Shown here one piece after another: positions 1 through 8,488 of a stretch of 64,000 bases of DNA. Source of the DNA: JBAZZQ01 sp041658725 (GTDB taxonomy: Bacteria > Planctomycetota > Phycisphaerae > JAAYCJ01); the NCBI GenBank assembly GCA_041658725.1, contig JBAZZQ010000008.1, forward strand, positions 21,786 through 85,785, in the 5' to 3' direction. A program made the position numbers and the translations under genes. Position 1 is the first letter of the stretch, and each line of letters starts with the position of its first letter. A model generated the notes under the pieces. That model searched no databases and had not been told where the DNA came from. It saw only the letters and a list, made by a program, of their open reading frames with translations.

Positions 1-4
1 TAGT

Positions 5-952
5 ATGATTGAAAAAACGGAAAAAATAGACGAAATCGAACAGCCGGAGGTAAAAAAGTTGGAAATATCTTTATTTACCCGTGTCAAGTACATGTTCGTG
101 CGCGGCTCGCTGATGCTGGTTGTTAAATTAACCGGATTGAACGGTCTGTACAGGTTCGGTCAGTTTTTTGGGTATTGCGAGTTCCTCCTGCGATACAAAA
201 AGCGGTTTCGGACCTATCAACGGATGGAAGTGGTCTTTGGGACCCCCTTGCCACTTTCCAGGAAACGAATGATCGTCCGCCGGTGGATGTGCCGCGTGCG
301 ATGCGATAAGATGATCTATACAATCATGGATATGATTGACCGAAAGGTTCTTTTGGACCGGGTGGAAATCTCCGGCAAACAGTATATGGATCGGTCGATA
401 GCCAACGGTCAGGGAACGTTTCTTATGTTCAGCCATTTTGGTTCCCATCACCTGGGCGGAATCCTCCTGACTCTTTTGGGGTTTCCGATTATCGGACTAC
501 GAGACCCCAACGAAAGCCCCCTCCGCCTGTATGTGCAGGAGCGGTTTGCGAAAAATTTTCCCGAATTCAGCGATTTGCAAATTACCCCAAGCGATAGTTT
601 CGCCCGCACGTTTTTCCATGCTTTTAAGAAAAACTTCATTGTGGCGGCGGCGATGGACGTTTGGAGGGATCGGGACCATGGCAGAACCGTAGAAGTTACC
701 ATTTTCGGAGAGCGGCGGGAATTTTTATCAGGTATGACCCATATCGCCCTAAGATCTCATGCCGCGATTTTAACCGGTATTATCCTGTCGCTGCCGGGGT
801 ATCGGTATCGGCTCATCCTCTATCCCTGGTTCAACGATCCAAATAAGGATCAGGATACCCCCGAAATCGTCCAAAGAGTGATGCAGCAGTATGCCCAAAT
901 GATTGAAGAACAGGCTAAAAAATACCCCTGCCATATCTCAAAGACAAATTAA
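5..952 (+). CDS. LpxL/HtrB-like lysophospholipid acyltransferase
   Basis: The protein (315 aa from the first ATG) resembles the lipid A lauroyl/myristoyl acyltransferase family, which transfers acyl chains to lipid A or related lipids at the inner membrane. A hydrophobic N-terminal stretch (about residues 25-60) precedes the acyltransferase core, where SHFGSHHLGG (His144 onward) aligns with the family's HFGNWE block. The usual HX4D/E motif ends in His149 instead of an acidic residue, which is unusual for an active enzyme. The C-terminal block with MTHIALRS and YPWF fits the family. The frame is still open at the window edge, so the true start may lie upstream. The family is clear; substrate and activity are uncertain. 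Confidence 0.75.
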   Translation: MIEKTEKIDEIEQPEVKKLEISLFTRVKYMFVRGSLMLVVKLTGLNGLYRFGQFFGYCEFLLRYKKRFRTYQRMEVVFGTPLPLSRKRMIVRRWMCRVRCDKMIYTIMDMIDRKVLLDRVEISGKQYMDRSIANGQGTFLMFSHFGSHHLGGILLTLLGFPIIGLRDPNESPLRLYVQERFAKNFPEFSDLQITPSDSFARTFFHAFKKNFIVAAAMDVWRDRDHGRTVEVTIFGERREFLSGMTHIALRSHAAILTGIILSLPGYRYRLILYPWFNDPNKDQDTPEIVQRVMQQYAQMIEEQAKKYPCHISKTN

Positions 953-1067
953 TCCCCCCAAAATTATTAATAAATTCATATATTACACTCCCAAAGCTAA
1001 AGAGCGTTTTCCTTCGGCTCGATATAACGCATGTGCGGTAAACTTTTAAGGGTCCAAAGGGAGTGTC

Positions 1068-4000
1068 ATGACATTACGAAAAAAAACGCTAACGATCATA
1101 AGCCTGACCATGCTTTGCTTGATGGTGGTTTTGTTTGCCATTTCCAAGACTATCGTGTTGAACGGTTTCGGTAAAATCGAGCATAATAACATAAAGAATG
1201 ACACGGAGCGGGTGTTAAAGGCTTATGCTGGGACTTTGGCGGAAATAAACTCAAAATCCGCGGACTGGGCCGTGTGGGACGATTCGTATGCGTTTATTCA
1301 GAACGGGAATGCGGATTTTATCAAGTCGAATTTAGGAGACAGCGTTTTTACCGACCTCAGGCTTAATGTCATAATGTTTATCAATTCCGCCAATCAAGTT
1401 GTTTATGCCAAGGGATTTGATCTGAGGCAGCAAAAAGAAGTCCCCATTTTGGAACGGGTAAAGAAAATTAATTTTCTGGATGACGTGCTGGTCCGACATA
1501 CCCGGTTCGACTATAGTCATTGTGGGCTGGTGTCGCTTCCGGAAGGCCCTTTACTTCTGGCCTCTCGGCCCATATTAACCAGTAAGCGCACGGGACCAAT
1601 TCGTGGGACTTTGATTTTCGGCCGTTTCCTGGATGACCTGGAAATCAGACGTTTGGCGGAGTTGACAAAATTTTCCATCCGGTTTTATCACTATGCGAAA
1701 CAACCGATTTCGTCCGACCTTAAGGAAATCGTGGCGACCTTGTCAGGTAAACAATCCATCCTGATTAAACCACAAAACGCAAACGTAATATCGGGATATG
1801 CCCTGCTGAAAGATGTCTATGGCAAGCCATGTCTTTTACTTCGGGTGGATACACCCAGAGACATCTACAATCGCGGACAAGCGACAGTGGCTTATTTCAG
1901 CATTTTCCTTTTGGCGGCGGGATTAATTTTTGGTTTGGTGACGATTTTTCTTCTGGAGAGATCTGTCTTATCGCGATTGTCTTATTTGTGTTCGAGCATG
2001 TTGCGTATCGGGATTCAAGGCCGTCTGTCCGAACGCCTCGTGATCAGTGGAAGGGATGAATTATCGGATTTGGCCAGTTCCGCCAATAAGATGCTTTCCA
2101 CCCTGGAGCAATCTCAGAATGAGGTCTTGAACACGCAAACCAAGCTTTTAGAAAGCCGGCAGGTGATTTCTACCCTGTTGGGAAATTTACCGGGGATCGC
2201 GTTTCGGTGTCAACACGATAAATATCGGAACATGGAATATCTCAGCGATGGGTGCTTGAATTTGACGGGATATTCAATTTCGGACTTGATCGGCAACTCG
2301 AAAATATCCTACGCGGAGCTTATCCATCCGGAGGACCAGGAATATGTGTGGAACGAGGTGCAGCTTGCCATTAAGGAACATCGCGCCTACCAGGTTGATT
2401 ACCGGATTCAGACGGCTGGCGGAGAAGTCAAATGGGTTCGCGAGTATGGCAGGGGAATCTATTCTCCCCAGGGTGAATTACTGACATTGGAAGGATTCAT
2501 CGGTGATACCAACGACAGTAAATTGGCGGAAGAAGCCATTATGACTTCGGAGGCTAATTACCGGGCGATTTTTGACGCGTTCAATGATGTCATCATCGTT
2601 CACGATTTACAGACCGGCCAAATCGTCGACGTGAACCAAAGGGTATCCGAAATGTACGGATACCAGGCAAATGAACTTCGCGGGGTCAGTCTTGATCAAT
2701 TGATCCCTCAAGGTAATCCGCCCTATACGATACATTGCGCAATGGAAAAGATACAAAAAGCAGCCCAGGGCGAGCCGCAGTTGTTTGAATGGAAGGCCAT
2801 TCAAAAATCCAGGCGACAATTTTGGGTTGAGGTCAGCCTGAAATGCGCGGTGATCGGGGGGAAGGCTCGAGTGCTGGCCGTGGTACGGGATATTGACCAG
2901 CGAAAACAAGTCGAAGCGGCCTTTCGGGAATCCGAACGCCGGTTCAAGGCAATTCTTGATAATGTCAAATTGGTGGCAGTCATGGTGGATGATTCCTGTC
3001 AGATTACATACGCCAACGACTTTTTGCTCAAATTGACCGACTGGAAGCGGCAAGAGGTGATAGGAAAGAACTGGTTTGATCATTTTATTCCTTTGGAAAT
3101 CCGTGATAAAATCAGACATTTGTTCCTGGATAACCTGACAACCGGCGATATTCCATTTCATTACGAAAATGACATTATTACCCGTAGCGGCCAGACCAAA
3201 ACGATCTCCTGGAATAATACCCTTTTGCGTAATACGCAGGGGAGCATCATCGGCACCACCTCGATCGGGGAAGATATCACTGATCGCAAACGGGCCGAGG
3301 AAGCTATGCGCAAAGCCAAAGAGCTCGCGGAATCCGCCAATCAGACCAAGAGCGCCTTTCTGGCCAACATGTCGCATGAAATTCGCACCCCTATGAACGG
3401 GATCATCGGAATGACGGAACTGACGCTGGATACCCAACTTTCGACGGAACAGCGGGAATACCTGGACATGGTCAAAACCTCCGCCGATTCCCTGCTGACT
3501 ATTTTGAACGATATCCTGGATTTTTCCAAGATCGAGGCGGGCAAACTCGATTTGATTCCGATAGATTTTAATTTGAAGGACAGTTTATGTGAGACCTTAA
3601 GCACCCTCAGTTTGCGGGCCTGCGCCAAGGGCCTGGAGCTGGTCTGTCATGTTCTGCCCGATGTTCCCGATAGTCTGGTGGGCGATCCGGGCCGATTGAG
3701 GCAAATCATCGTCAATCTGGTCGGCAACGCGATTAAATTTACCGAACAGGGAGAAATCGTCGTCCGGGCCGAACTGGAATCCCAAACCGAAAACGATACT
3801 CTCCTGCACTTTTCCATCAGGGACACCGGCATCGGTATTTCGCAGGAAAAGCAGGATATTATCTTCGATGCCTTCACTCAGGTCGATAATTCGTCCACTC
3901 GAAAATATGTCGGGACCGGATTGGGATTGGCGATATCGAGACAACTGGTGCAATTAATGGGCGGCCGGATTTGGGTGGAAAGCGAGATCGGCGTGGGCAG

Positions 4001-4916
4001 CACGTTCCACTTCACCGCCCGATACGGTTTCCAGAAAAATCCTTCCATAACACCCATGCCCGTGGATATGGAAAAGCTGAAGGGTTTACCCATTCTGATT
4101 GTGGATGACAACCAAACCAATTGTATGATTTTGGAAGAATTGCTGGAAAAATGGCAGATGAAGCCGACCACGGTCCTTAGCGGTTCGGAAGCCCTTGCCA
4201 TTATGAATCAGGCCGGGGAGAAAGGCGATTCTTTCCCGCTGATCCTGCTCGATGCCAATATGCCCGAGATGGATGGATTCGCTTTGGCCCAGATAATCAA
4301 AGACGATCCTGGTCTGAAAGGCACGCTCATAATAATGCTTTCGTCCACCGGTCGGAGAGGAGACGCGGCTCGATGCGAACATCGTGGCATTGCCGCGTAT
4401 CTGACCAAGCCGTTCAAGTCCTCGGACCTTCTGGATGCAATTACGGTCACTTTGGATATGTCCATCCTTCCAAAAGAACAAAATAAACTTGTGACTCGCC
4501 ACCTGCTCCGCGAGGCCCGCAGGCATTTACGAATCCTTCTCGTGGAGGATAATCCCGTCAACCAGAAACTCACGACGCGCATGCTGGAAAAATGGGACCA
4601 TAGCGTCATCGTCGCCAACAACGGTAAAGAGGCCATCGATCTTTTGGAAAAAGAAAAAGTCGATCTTGTCCTCATGGACGTTCAAATGCCTGAAATGGGC
4701 GGATATGAAGCCACCTCCGTCATTCGGCAGCGGGAAAAAACGACGGGCAGACACGTCCCGATCATCGCCATGACCGCCCACGCCATGAATACCGATCGCC
4801 AGAAATCCCTCGACGTTGGCATGGACGATTACGTCTCCAAACCCATCCAGAAAGATGTCCTATTCGATATCATCGAAAAGTTGGTTTCCCAAAACCCCGC
4901 CGATTGCGAAGTTTGA
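1068..4916 (+). CDS. CHASE4-HAMP-PAS hybrid sensor histidine kinase with two receiver domains
   Basis: A 1282-aa membrane hybrid kinase. Order: TM1 (about 10-30), extracytoplasmic CHASE4-like domain (about 45-205, with the typical SADWAVWDDSY), TM2 (about 272-296), HAMP (297-350), three PAS domains (about 363-484, 494-613, 624-740), HisKA with the phospho-acceptor His770 in NMSHEIRTPMNG, and HATPase (N box near LVGNAIKFTE, DTGIGI, GTGLGLAIS). Receiver 1 has Asp1062 (LLDANMPEMDG) and receiver 2 has Asp1204 (LMDVQMPEMGG). No Hpt domain is visible, so the phosphorelay probably passes to a separate Hpt protein or regulator. It stands alone; no cognate regulator gene is adjacent. A modest spacing of 115 bp separates it from the upstream acyltransferase. 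Confidence 0.95.
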   Translation: MTLRKKTLTIISLTMLCLMVVLFAISKTIVLNGFGKIEHNNIKNDTERVLKAYAGTLAEINSKSADWAVWDDSYAFIQNGNADFIKSNLGDSVFTDLRLNVIMFINSANQVVYAKGFDLRQQKEVPILERVKKINFLDDVLVRHTRFDYSHCGLVSLPEGPLLLASRPILTSKRTGPIRGTLIFGRFLDDLEIRRLAELTKFSIRFYHYAKQPISSDLKEIVATLSGKQSILIKPQNANVISGYALLKDVYGKPCLLLRVDTPRDIYNRGQATVAYFSIFLLAAGLIFGLVTIFLLERSVLSRLSYLCSSMLRIGIQGRLSERLVISGRDELSDLASSANKMLSTLEQSQNEVLNTQTKLLESRQVISTLLGNLPGIAFRCQHDKYRNMEYLSDGCLNLTGYSISDLIGNSKISYAELIHPEDQEYVWNEVQLAIKEHRAYQVDYRIQTAGGEVKWVREYGRGIYSPQGELLTLEGFIGDTNDSKLAEEAIMTSEANYRAIFDAFNDVIIVHDLQTGQIVDVNQRVSEMYGYQANELRGVSLDQLIPQGNPPYTIHCAMEKIQKAAQGEPQLFEWKAIQKSRRQFWVEVSLKCAVIGGKARVLAVVRDIDQRKQVEAAFRESERRFKAILDNVKLVAVMVDDSCQITYANDFLLKLTDWKRQEVIGKNWFDHFIPLEIRDKIRHLFLDNLTTGDIPFHYENDIITRSGQTKTISWNNTLLRNTQGSIIGTTSIGEDITDRKRAEEAMRKAKELAESANQTKSAFLANMSHEIRTPMNGIIGMTELTLDTQLSTEQREYLDMVKTSADSLLTILNDILDFSKIEAGKLDLIPIDFNLKDSLCETLSTLSLRACAKGLELVCHVLPDVPDSLVGDPGRLRQIIVNLVGNAIKFTEQGEIVVRAELESQTENDTLLHFSIRDTGIGISQEKQDIIFDAFTQVDNSSTRKYVGTGLGLAISRQLVQLMGGRIWVESEIGVGSTFHFTARYGFQKNPSITPMPVDMEKLKGLPILIVDDNQTNCMILEELLEKWQMKPTTVLSGSEALAIMNQAGEKGDSFPLILLDANMPEMDGFALAQIIKDDPGLKGTLIIMLSSTGRRGDAARCEHRGIAAYLTKPFKSSDLLDAITVTLDMSILPKEQNKLVTRHLLREARRHLRILLVEDNPVNQKLTTRMLEKWDHSVIVANNGKEAIDLLEKEKVDLVLMDVQMPEMGGYEATSVIRQREKTTGRHVPIIAMTAHAMNTDRQKSLDVGMDDYVSKPIQKDVLFDIIEKLVSQNPADCEV

Positions 4917-4934
4917 TACCTTGCCGTACCATCT

Positions 4935-5147
4935 CTATTTTCCCGATCTCTCAAAAGCCTTTGCCGCCAGCTCAGCTTTTGCCGTGTCCGGCTCATACGA
5001 GTATGGACATTCAGGCAAACACCCCTCCCCCGCATCACAAAAGCCTTCGACCAGATTGACGCATTGATACCCATGCTTCGTCCGAGCCCTGTGCGGACAC
5101 TGATAATGACCACATATCCCCGTTTGTTTTCTCTTTGTGCAGACCAT
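4935..5147 (-). CDS. small Cys-rich protein, unknown function
   Basis: A 70-aa minus-strand gene facing the end of the histidine kinase (18 bp between the stops). It begins with a good Shine-Dalgarno site (GGAGGG, complement of 5155-5160) seven bases before the ATG, which makes it more than a chance frame. The product has seven cysteines, at residues 3, 12, 17, 28, 37, 43 and 47, within a basic, His-containing first two-thirds (GICGHYQCPH, CVNLVEGFC, CLPECPY), suggesting a metal or Fe-S binding mini-protein. The Ala/Lys-rich C-terminus looks helical. I do not recognise the family. The evidence is the start signal plus the cysteine pattern. Confidence 0.6.
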   Translation of the reverse strand: MVCTKRKQTGICGHYQCPHRARTKHGYQCVNLVEGFCDAGEGCLPECPYSYEPDTAKAELAAKAFERSGK

Positions 5148-5338
5148 TCTTGATCCCTCCTCTCATTTGCCCACATCAGCAGTGGGTAATTCTAACGTCC
5201 CCGAAAAAAAACTTGGTAAAATGAAACAAAGCACCCTTAAATTTCTTCGTCAGATTCGGCAGCAAAAAGATAAAGGTATTTCGTCCCACTGGAAGCATCC
5301 TGTCCAATTATATTATACAATACAAAATACCAGCGATA

Positions 5339-5480
5339 TGACACCTGATTAATTAATGCGCTCGGAGGCAAGTCGTCGATGCTCGTTTATGGTGGGTTGT
5401 CATGCTGATTTAGGCTTCAAAGCCGTTATTAACGCGGCGATGGATATTTGTCTCAGAGCGCATTAATTAATCATGTGTCG
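5339..5480. mobile_element. 142-bp MITE-like element with 25-bp inverted ends and TA flanks
   Basis: The outer 25 bases at 5339-5363 and 5456-5480 are inverted copies with 23 of 25 matches, including a perfect 17-bp core (5347-5363 against 5456-5472). Both ends are bordered by the dinucleotide TA (5337-5338 and 5481-5482), as expected for a TA target-site duplication of the IS630/Tc1-mariner type. There is no coding capacity inside. The structure is seen directly; the transposon interpretation is inference. Confidence 0.6.
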
Positions 5481-5512
5481 TATAATACCCGCAGTTCCCG
5501 TATTTCCATCAC

Positions 5513-5531
5513 CATCCGGATTGACCGGATG
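5513..5531. repeat. dispersed palindrome (CATCCGG-N5-CCGGATG)
   Basis: A 7-bp perfect stem with the loop ATTGA, followed by GATCCAG. A near copy, CGTCCGG-CTTGA-CCGGACG with the same GATCCAG tail, lies at 43167-43185, so this is a dispersed intergenic repeat rather than a gene-specific site. No T-run follows, so it is not a classical terminator. Confidence 0.55.
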
Positions 5532-5654
5532 ATCCAGATTTGCCTTTTCGGCCACAAATAAAGGAAAAGACGCATGCAACGCGTCTCTACAAGTGATAAA
5601 GCCTGTGGCGAAAGATTGCGGGGGCTTAACACATCTGGAATTTTCCGGTATACT

Positions 5655-5677
5655 CTTTACCTTTATTACCGGTAAAG
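5655..5677. promoter_or_regulatory. inverted repeat CTTTACC-N9-GGTAAAG before the DUF486 gene
   Basis: A perfect 7-bp inverted repeat ends ten bases before the ATG at 5687 and would cover the ribosome-binding region. It could be an operator or a translation-blocking hairpin. Only the symmetry is seen; the role is a guess. Confidence 0.3.
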
Positions 5678-5686
5678 GCTCAAAAA

Positions 5687-6016
5687 ATGAAAACGGTTGT
5701 TTTGTTATTGGTTTCGAACGTGTTCATGACGGCGGCGTGGTATGGGCATCTTAAATTCAAAAACTCCGCCTTGTGGAAAGTAGTCCTGATCAGTTGGCTG
5801 ATCGCGTTTGTGGAATATTGTTTCCAGGTTCCGGCGAATCGGATTGGGTCTTATCAGTTTAGCACGGCCCAGCTTAAAACGATGCAGGAAATTATCACGC
5901 TGGTCGTCTTTTGCGTTTTTTCCGTGTTGTACCTGAAAGAAGGGCTTCGGTGGAATTATCTGGTCGGATTTGGCTTGATCGCCGGAGCAGCATTTTTTGT
6001 GTTCAAAAAGTGGTAG
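5687..6016 (+). CDS. DMT-family small membrane protein (DUF486)
   Basis: A 109-aa protein with four hydrophobic segments (about residues 3-20, 30-47, 66-84, 90-106), matching the DUF486 family, a small-multidrug-resistance-like member of the DMT transporter superfamily. Recognisable family features are the N-terminal LLLVSNVFMTAAWYGHLKF, the central FVEYCFQVPANRIG and the C-terminal YLKEGLRWNYLVGF. The transported compound is not known for the family. It stands alone; the region before it carries the MITE-like element, a dispersed palindrome and a small inverted repeat. Confidence 0.85.
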   Translation: MKTVVLLLVSNVFMTAAWYGHLKFKNSALWKVVLISWLIAFVEYCFQVPANRIGSYQFSTAQLKTMQEIITLVVFCVFSVLYLKEGLRWNYLVGFGLIAGAAFFVFKKW

Positions 6017-6130
6017 AGACGCATTGCAAAAATAATTACCCGCTCCCTCACGGTCGCGGCTCGTATATAATTCGCCTCGCCCAAAAATCTTGGCACACCC
6101 CATCGCATGCGTCCTTTTTTTTCTGGGGTG

Positions 6131-6159
6131 TTGTAATAACAATAGAAATTTGCTATAAT
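6131..6159 (+). promoter_or_regulatory. sigma70-type promoter for the 6216 gene
   Basis: TTGTAA at 6131-6136 and a perfect TATAAT at 6154-6159 with a 17-bp spacer, 56 bases before the GTG start at 6216. Confidence 0.65.
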
Positions 6160-6215
6160 GCTTTTGGATGGAAAAATGGGGTTAAAAGAGCCTGGAGGCA
6201 TAAAAAGGAAAGAAC

Positions 6216-6641
6216 GTGAAGGAGCATTTTCAGGGAAAGACGCAAGTGTCCGCCGTGTGGAAAGTGAGTCCGGTGGCGGATGTAATTATAGGACCTTCCG
6301 ATAAATTAACTCAAGACTCCCAGCGTCAGTTTTTGCTTTCGGTGGAAAATGCGATGGAAGGATCTTTGATTCGTTATTCCAAGCGACTGCAATTGATGGA
6401 CCTGGCGGAAGAATTAAAAATCAACCGGTTTCAAGCCAATCTTTTGATCGCCCAGGTTCAACAGCGGTCGGGCGGTATTCTTCCTCTTCTGCCGAAAAAT
6501 CAGGAGCATTCGGTTTTACCCAGGGTAAAAAATAAAGACGAACAAAATGCCTGGCGGGATAGAATTTTCCTGGCCGCCGCCTTGTTTATTGTTTGTGCCC
6601 TGGTGGACCTGGTGTTGGTTAAATTTTTGTTCGGGGGTTAA
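6216..6641 (+). CDS. hypothetical protein with one C-terminal membrane anchor
   Basis: A 141-aa protein starting at GTG, with AAAGGAA upstream and a strong promoter-like sequence about 56 bases before it. Residues 1-105 are soluble and partly helical (VENAMEGSLIRYSKRLQLMDLAEE, kept here as separate short helices), and residues 113-138 form a single hydrophobic segment (IFLAAALFIVCALVDLVLV). It probably exposes its N-terminal part to the cytoplasm as a tail-anchored protein. I do not recognise a family. It converges on clpS with a 4-bp overlap of the stop regions. Confidence 0.6.
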   Translation: MKEHFQGKTQVSAVWKVSPVADVIIGPSDKLTQDSQRQFLLSVENAMEGSLIRYSKRLQLMDLAEELKINRFQANLLIAQVQQRSGGILPLLPKNQEHSVLPRVKNKDEQNAWRDRIFLAAALFIVCALVDLVLVKFLFGG

Positions 6642-6928
6642 TCGGGTTCGATCGTGACGGTCAGGCGGCAGGAGTGGAATTGTTCCTGGTACAATTCCGC
6701 ACGTTCTTTGTGGCAAACCAGCAAAACGGTCAACCCTTTCAAATGGGCCTCCATCATTTTCTCGTAGGCCTGCTCGATGGTAAGGGGGGTTAATTTGCAG
6801 ATGATTTCGATCACGTAAGCCATGTCGTTGACTTTGTCGTTATGCAAAATGACCTTATAAGGCGGAGGGGTCCGCGTAACGGTTCGCGTCTGCTCAAGTA
6901 CATCTGTTTTCCCCGATTCGTCCGGCAT
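6638..6928 (-). CDS. clpS: ClpS, ATP-dependent Clp protease adaptor
   Basis: ClpS delivers N-degron substrates (Leu, Phe, Trp, Tyr N-termini) to ClpAP. The chosen start (ATG at 6928) gives 96 aa, the normal family length, and removes an upstream extension that would overlap rnpA. The core shows the conserved PYKVILHNDKVNDMAYV segment (the hydrophobic pocket with N and D contacts), a helical KMMEAHLKG and the C-terminal HxxxAELYQEQF. The first 20 residues form the disordered extension that engages ClpA. It is divergent from rnpA; clpA is not in the window. Confidence 0.92.
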   Translation of the reverse strand: MPDESGKTDVLEQTRTVTRTPPPYKVILHNDKVNDMAYVIEIICKLTPLTIEQAYEKMMEAHLKGLTVLLVCHKERAELYQEQFHSCRLTVTIEPD

Positions 6929-7004
6929 ATTTTTAAAACCTTTAGGGTATGGAAACCCATTTCTCCTATATATAATACCTGTAGATACCATCCGGGACAA
7001 GATT

Positions 7005-7370
7005 ATGTTAAAAACGAATCGGAATAAATTTGGACGAACAAGGCGGCTGGCCAAACAGCGGGATTTCGATCACGCATTTTGCACCGGTCAGCGATTTAAG
7101 ATGAAGGGGCTGACATTTTTAAAAGCGTCAAACGAAAGAGATCATCCCCGGCTGGGGATTTCCATAGGGAAAAGTTTCGGAAACGCGGTGGAGCGAAACC
7201 GGATGAAACGGCGATTGCGGGAGGCTTTTCGGCTTGGGCAGGATAAATGGCCTGCGGTGGATCTGATTTGCGTACCCTATCGCCTGGCTATGGAGCTTAC
7301 CGTTGGTGAATTGAAAGAATTACTGGAAAAAGTCTGTGAGCATAGCAAACCCGTTACTGAAAATAAATAA
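7005..7370 (+). CDS. rnpA: RnpA, protein component of ribonuclease P
   Basis: The 121-aa protein is the basic cofactor of the RNase P ribozyme that matures tRNA 5' ends. It has the N-terminal RLAKQRDFDHAF, the central RLGISIGKSFGNAVERNRMKRRLREAFR (the RNR signature, cited as separate pieces: GNAVERNRMKRRLREAFR) and the usual length. Normally rpmH (L34) lies directly upstream, but the 76 bp to the divergent clpS contain no such gene. The 3' end overlaps the yidD start by 35 bp, as is common. Confidence 0.95.
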   Translation: MLKTNRNKFGRTRRLAKQRDFDHAFCTGQRFKMKGLTFLKASNERDHPRLGISIGKSFGNAVERNRMKRRLREAFRLGQDKWPAVDLICVPYRLAMELTVGELKELLEKVCEHSKPVTENK

Positions 7371-7581
7371 AGCCATCAGTCGATTTTTAATTCTGACCGT
7401 TCAGGGATACCAGCGTACACTAGGCCGGGTTCTTGGCGGACGATGCCGATATTTTCCCACGTGCAGCGAGTATTTTATCGGAGCGGTGGAAAAATACGGG
7501 CCGTGGCGGGGAACGCTCAAAGGTCTGTGGCGAATCCTTCGCTGCAATCCGTTCGCAAAGGGCGGTTTTGATCTTTACTAA
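7336..7581 (+). CDS. yidD: YidD, membrane protein insertion efficiency factor
   Basis: An 81-aa protein with the YidD core: a hydrophobic N-terminal helix, then GGRCRYFPTCSEYFIGAVEKYG and RILRCNPFAKGGFD (three conserved cysteines). It assists YidC/Sec membrane insertion on the cytoplasmic face. The start is a GTG inside rnpA, giving translational coupling of rnpA-yidD. yidC is not next to it; a GNAT gene follows instead. Confidence 0.93.
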   Translation: MSIANPLLKINKAISRFLILTVQGYQRTLGRVLGGRCRYFPTCSEYFIGAVEKYGPWRGTLKGLWRILRCNPFAKGGFDLY

Positions 7582-7623
7582 TATGACAGCGTTGCACAAT
7601 AATGACTTTTACAGGAAAACAAA

Positions 7624-8211
7624 ATGACCAATGAAATGATTTTACCGCAACTGGTAATGCGGCGGGCTCATTTGCGGGATTTACCCGCAATCAAGCTGCC
7701 CGAAGGGTATTCCTTGCGCTGCTTCCAGCCTGGGGATGAAGCCGCCTGGGAAAAAATCATAGGAGAGACCTTCAGTGCGACGAGTTACGTGTTTGACAAA
7801 GTGATGAAGGCAGCACCCGCATTTTATCCGGAACGGGTGTTCTTTATCACGCACGCCGATGCCCCGGTGGCCACGGCGTCGGCGTGGCTGGAGAACCGGT
7901 TCGGCCCGATTATCGGGTACCTGCACATGGTCGGCGTTCGACCGGGCCACCAGGGCAAGCAATTGGGATTCTGTGTGAGTGTGGCGGCGTTGCATCGCTT
8001 TCTGGAAGAAGGGCGGGCCGAGGCGGTGCTTCAGACCGATGATTTTCGAGAGGCCGCCCTGAAGACGTACCTGCGGATGGGATTTGAACCCCTGCTCGTA
8101 AACGCAAACCAGCGGTCCCGCTGGCGAAATATTTTTGCTAAATTATCCCGAAGCGACCTGGCCGACAAGTTTGCCCCTATCCTTGACGGGCCTGTGACGA
8201 AAGTAGAGTAA
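7624..8211 (+). CDS. GNAT-family N-acetyltransferase
   Basis: A 195-aa protein whose residues about 95-165 form a GNAT fold: GYLHMVGVRPGHQGKQLGFCVSVAAL is the acetyl-CoA binding motif A region (here in shorter form VRPGHQGKQLG), followed by AVLQTDDFREAALKTYLRMGFEP, the typical motif B with the Y-x-x-x-G-F signature. The substrate is unknown. It lies 42 bp downstream of yidD on the same strand and may be cotranscribed with rnpA-yidD. No transfer or truncation signs. Confidence 0.82.
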   Translation: MTNEMILPQLVMRRAHLRDLPAIKLPEGYSLRCFQPGDEAAWEKIIGETFSATSYVFDKVMKAAPAFYPERVFFITHADAPVATASAWLENRFGPIIGYLHMVGVRPGHQGKQLGFCVSVAALHRFLEEGRAEAVLQTDDFREAALKTYLRMGFEPLLVNANQRSRWRNIFAKLSRSDLADKFAPILDGPVTKVE

Positions 8212-8317
8212 TAATAAACCAGTTTGTCTTATAAGCACATTTGATTAATATGGGCCTTTTGTAAAACTTCGGGGAAAATAGCTGAGGTAGGGACCGCTAA
8301 AATGGGGGTGCCTCAAG

Positions 8318-8488
8318 TTATAATCTCAAATTGACCGATGTTGATATTGGAAACAGTATAACTCGTTGCATTCAATCGTATTACGCTATTTGTGTCATTC
8401 CTTCGCAGGCGTGACCAGTCCTGCTGCAAGCTGCGGACTCCCGTTTTTGCGGGAGTGACAGAAAAAGCCGGTCAATTTGAGTTATAAT
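8318..8488. mobile_element. MITE-like element with 13-bp inverted ends and 7-bp direct flanks
   Basis: A perfect 13-bp inverted repeat (8325-8337 against 8469-8481) encloses 131 bp without coding capacity, and TTATAAT occurs in direct orientation immediately outside both ends (8318-8324 and 8482-8488), like a target-site duplication. The interior contains a small hairpin (ACTCCCG/CGGGAGT, 8437-8456). TTATAA is itself palindromic and AT-rich, so the duplication could be chance. Confidence 0.5.

Noticed and set aside
2607..3437. 276-codon frame antisense to the histidine kinase
   Set aside because: Overlaps the well-supported PAS and HisKA region and has no independent support.
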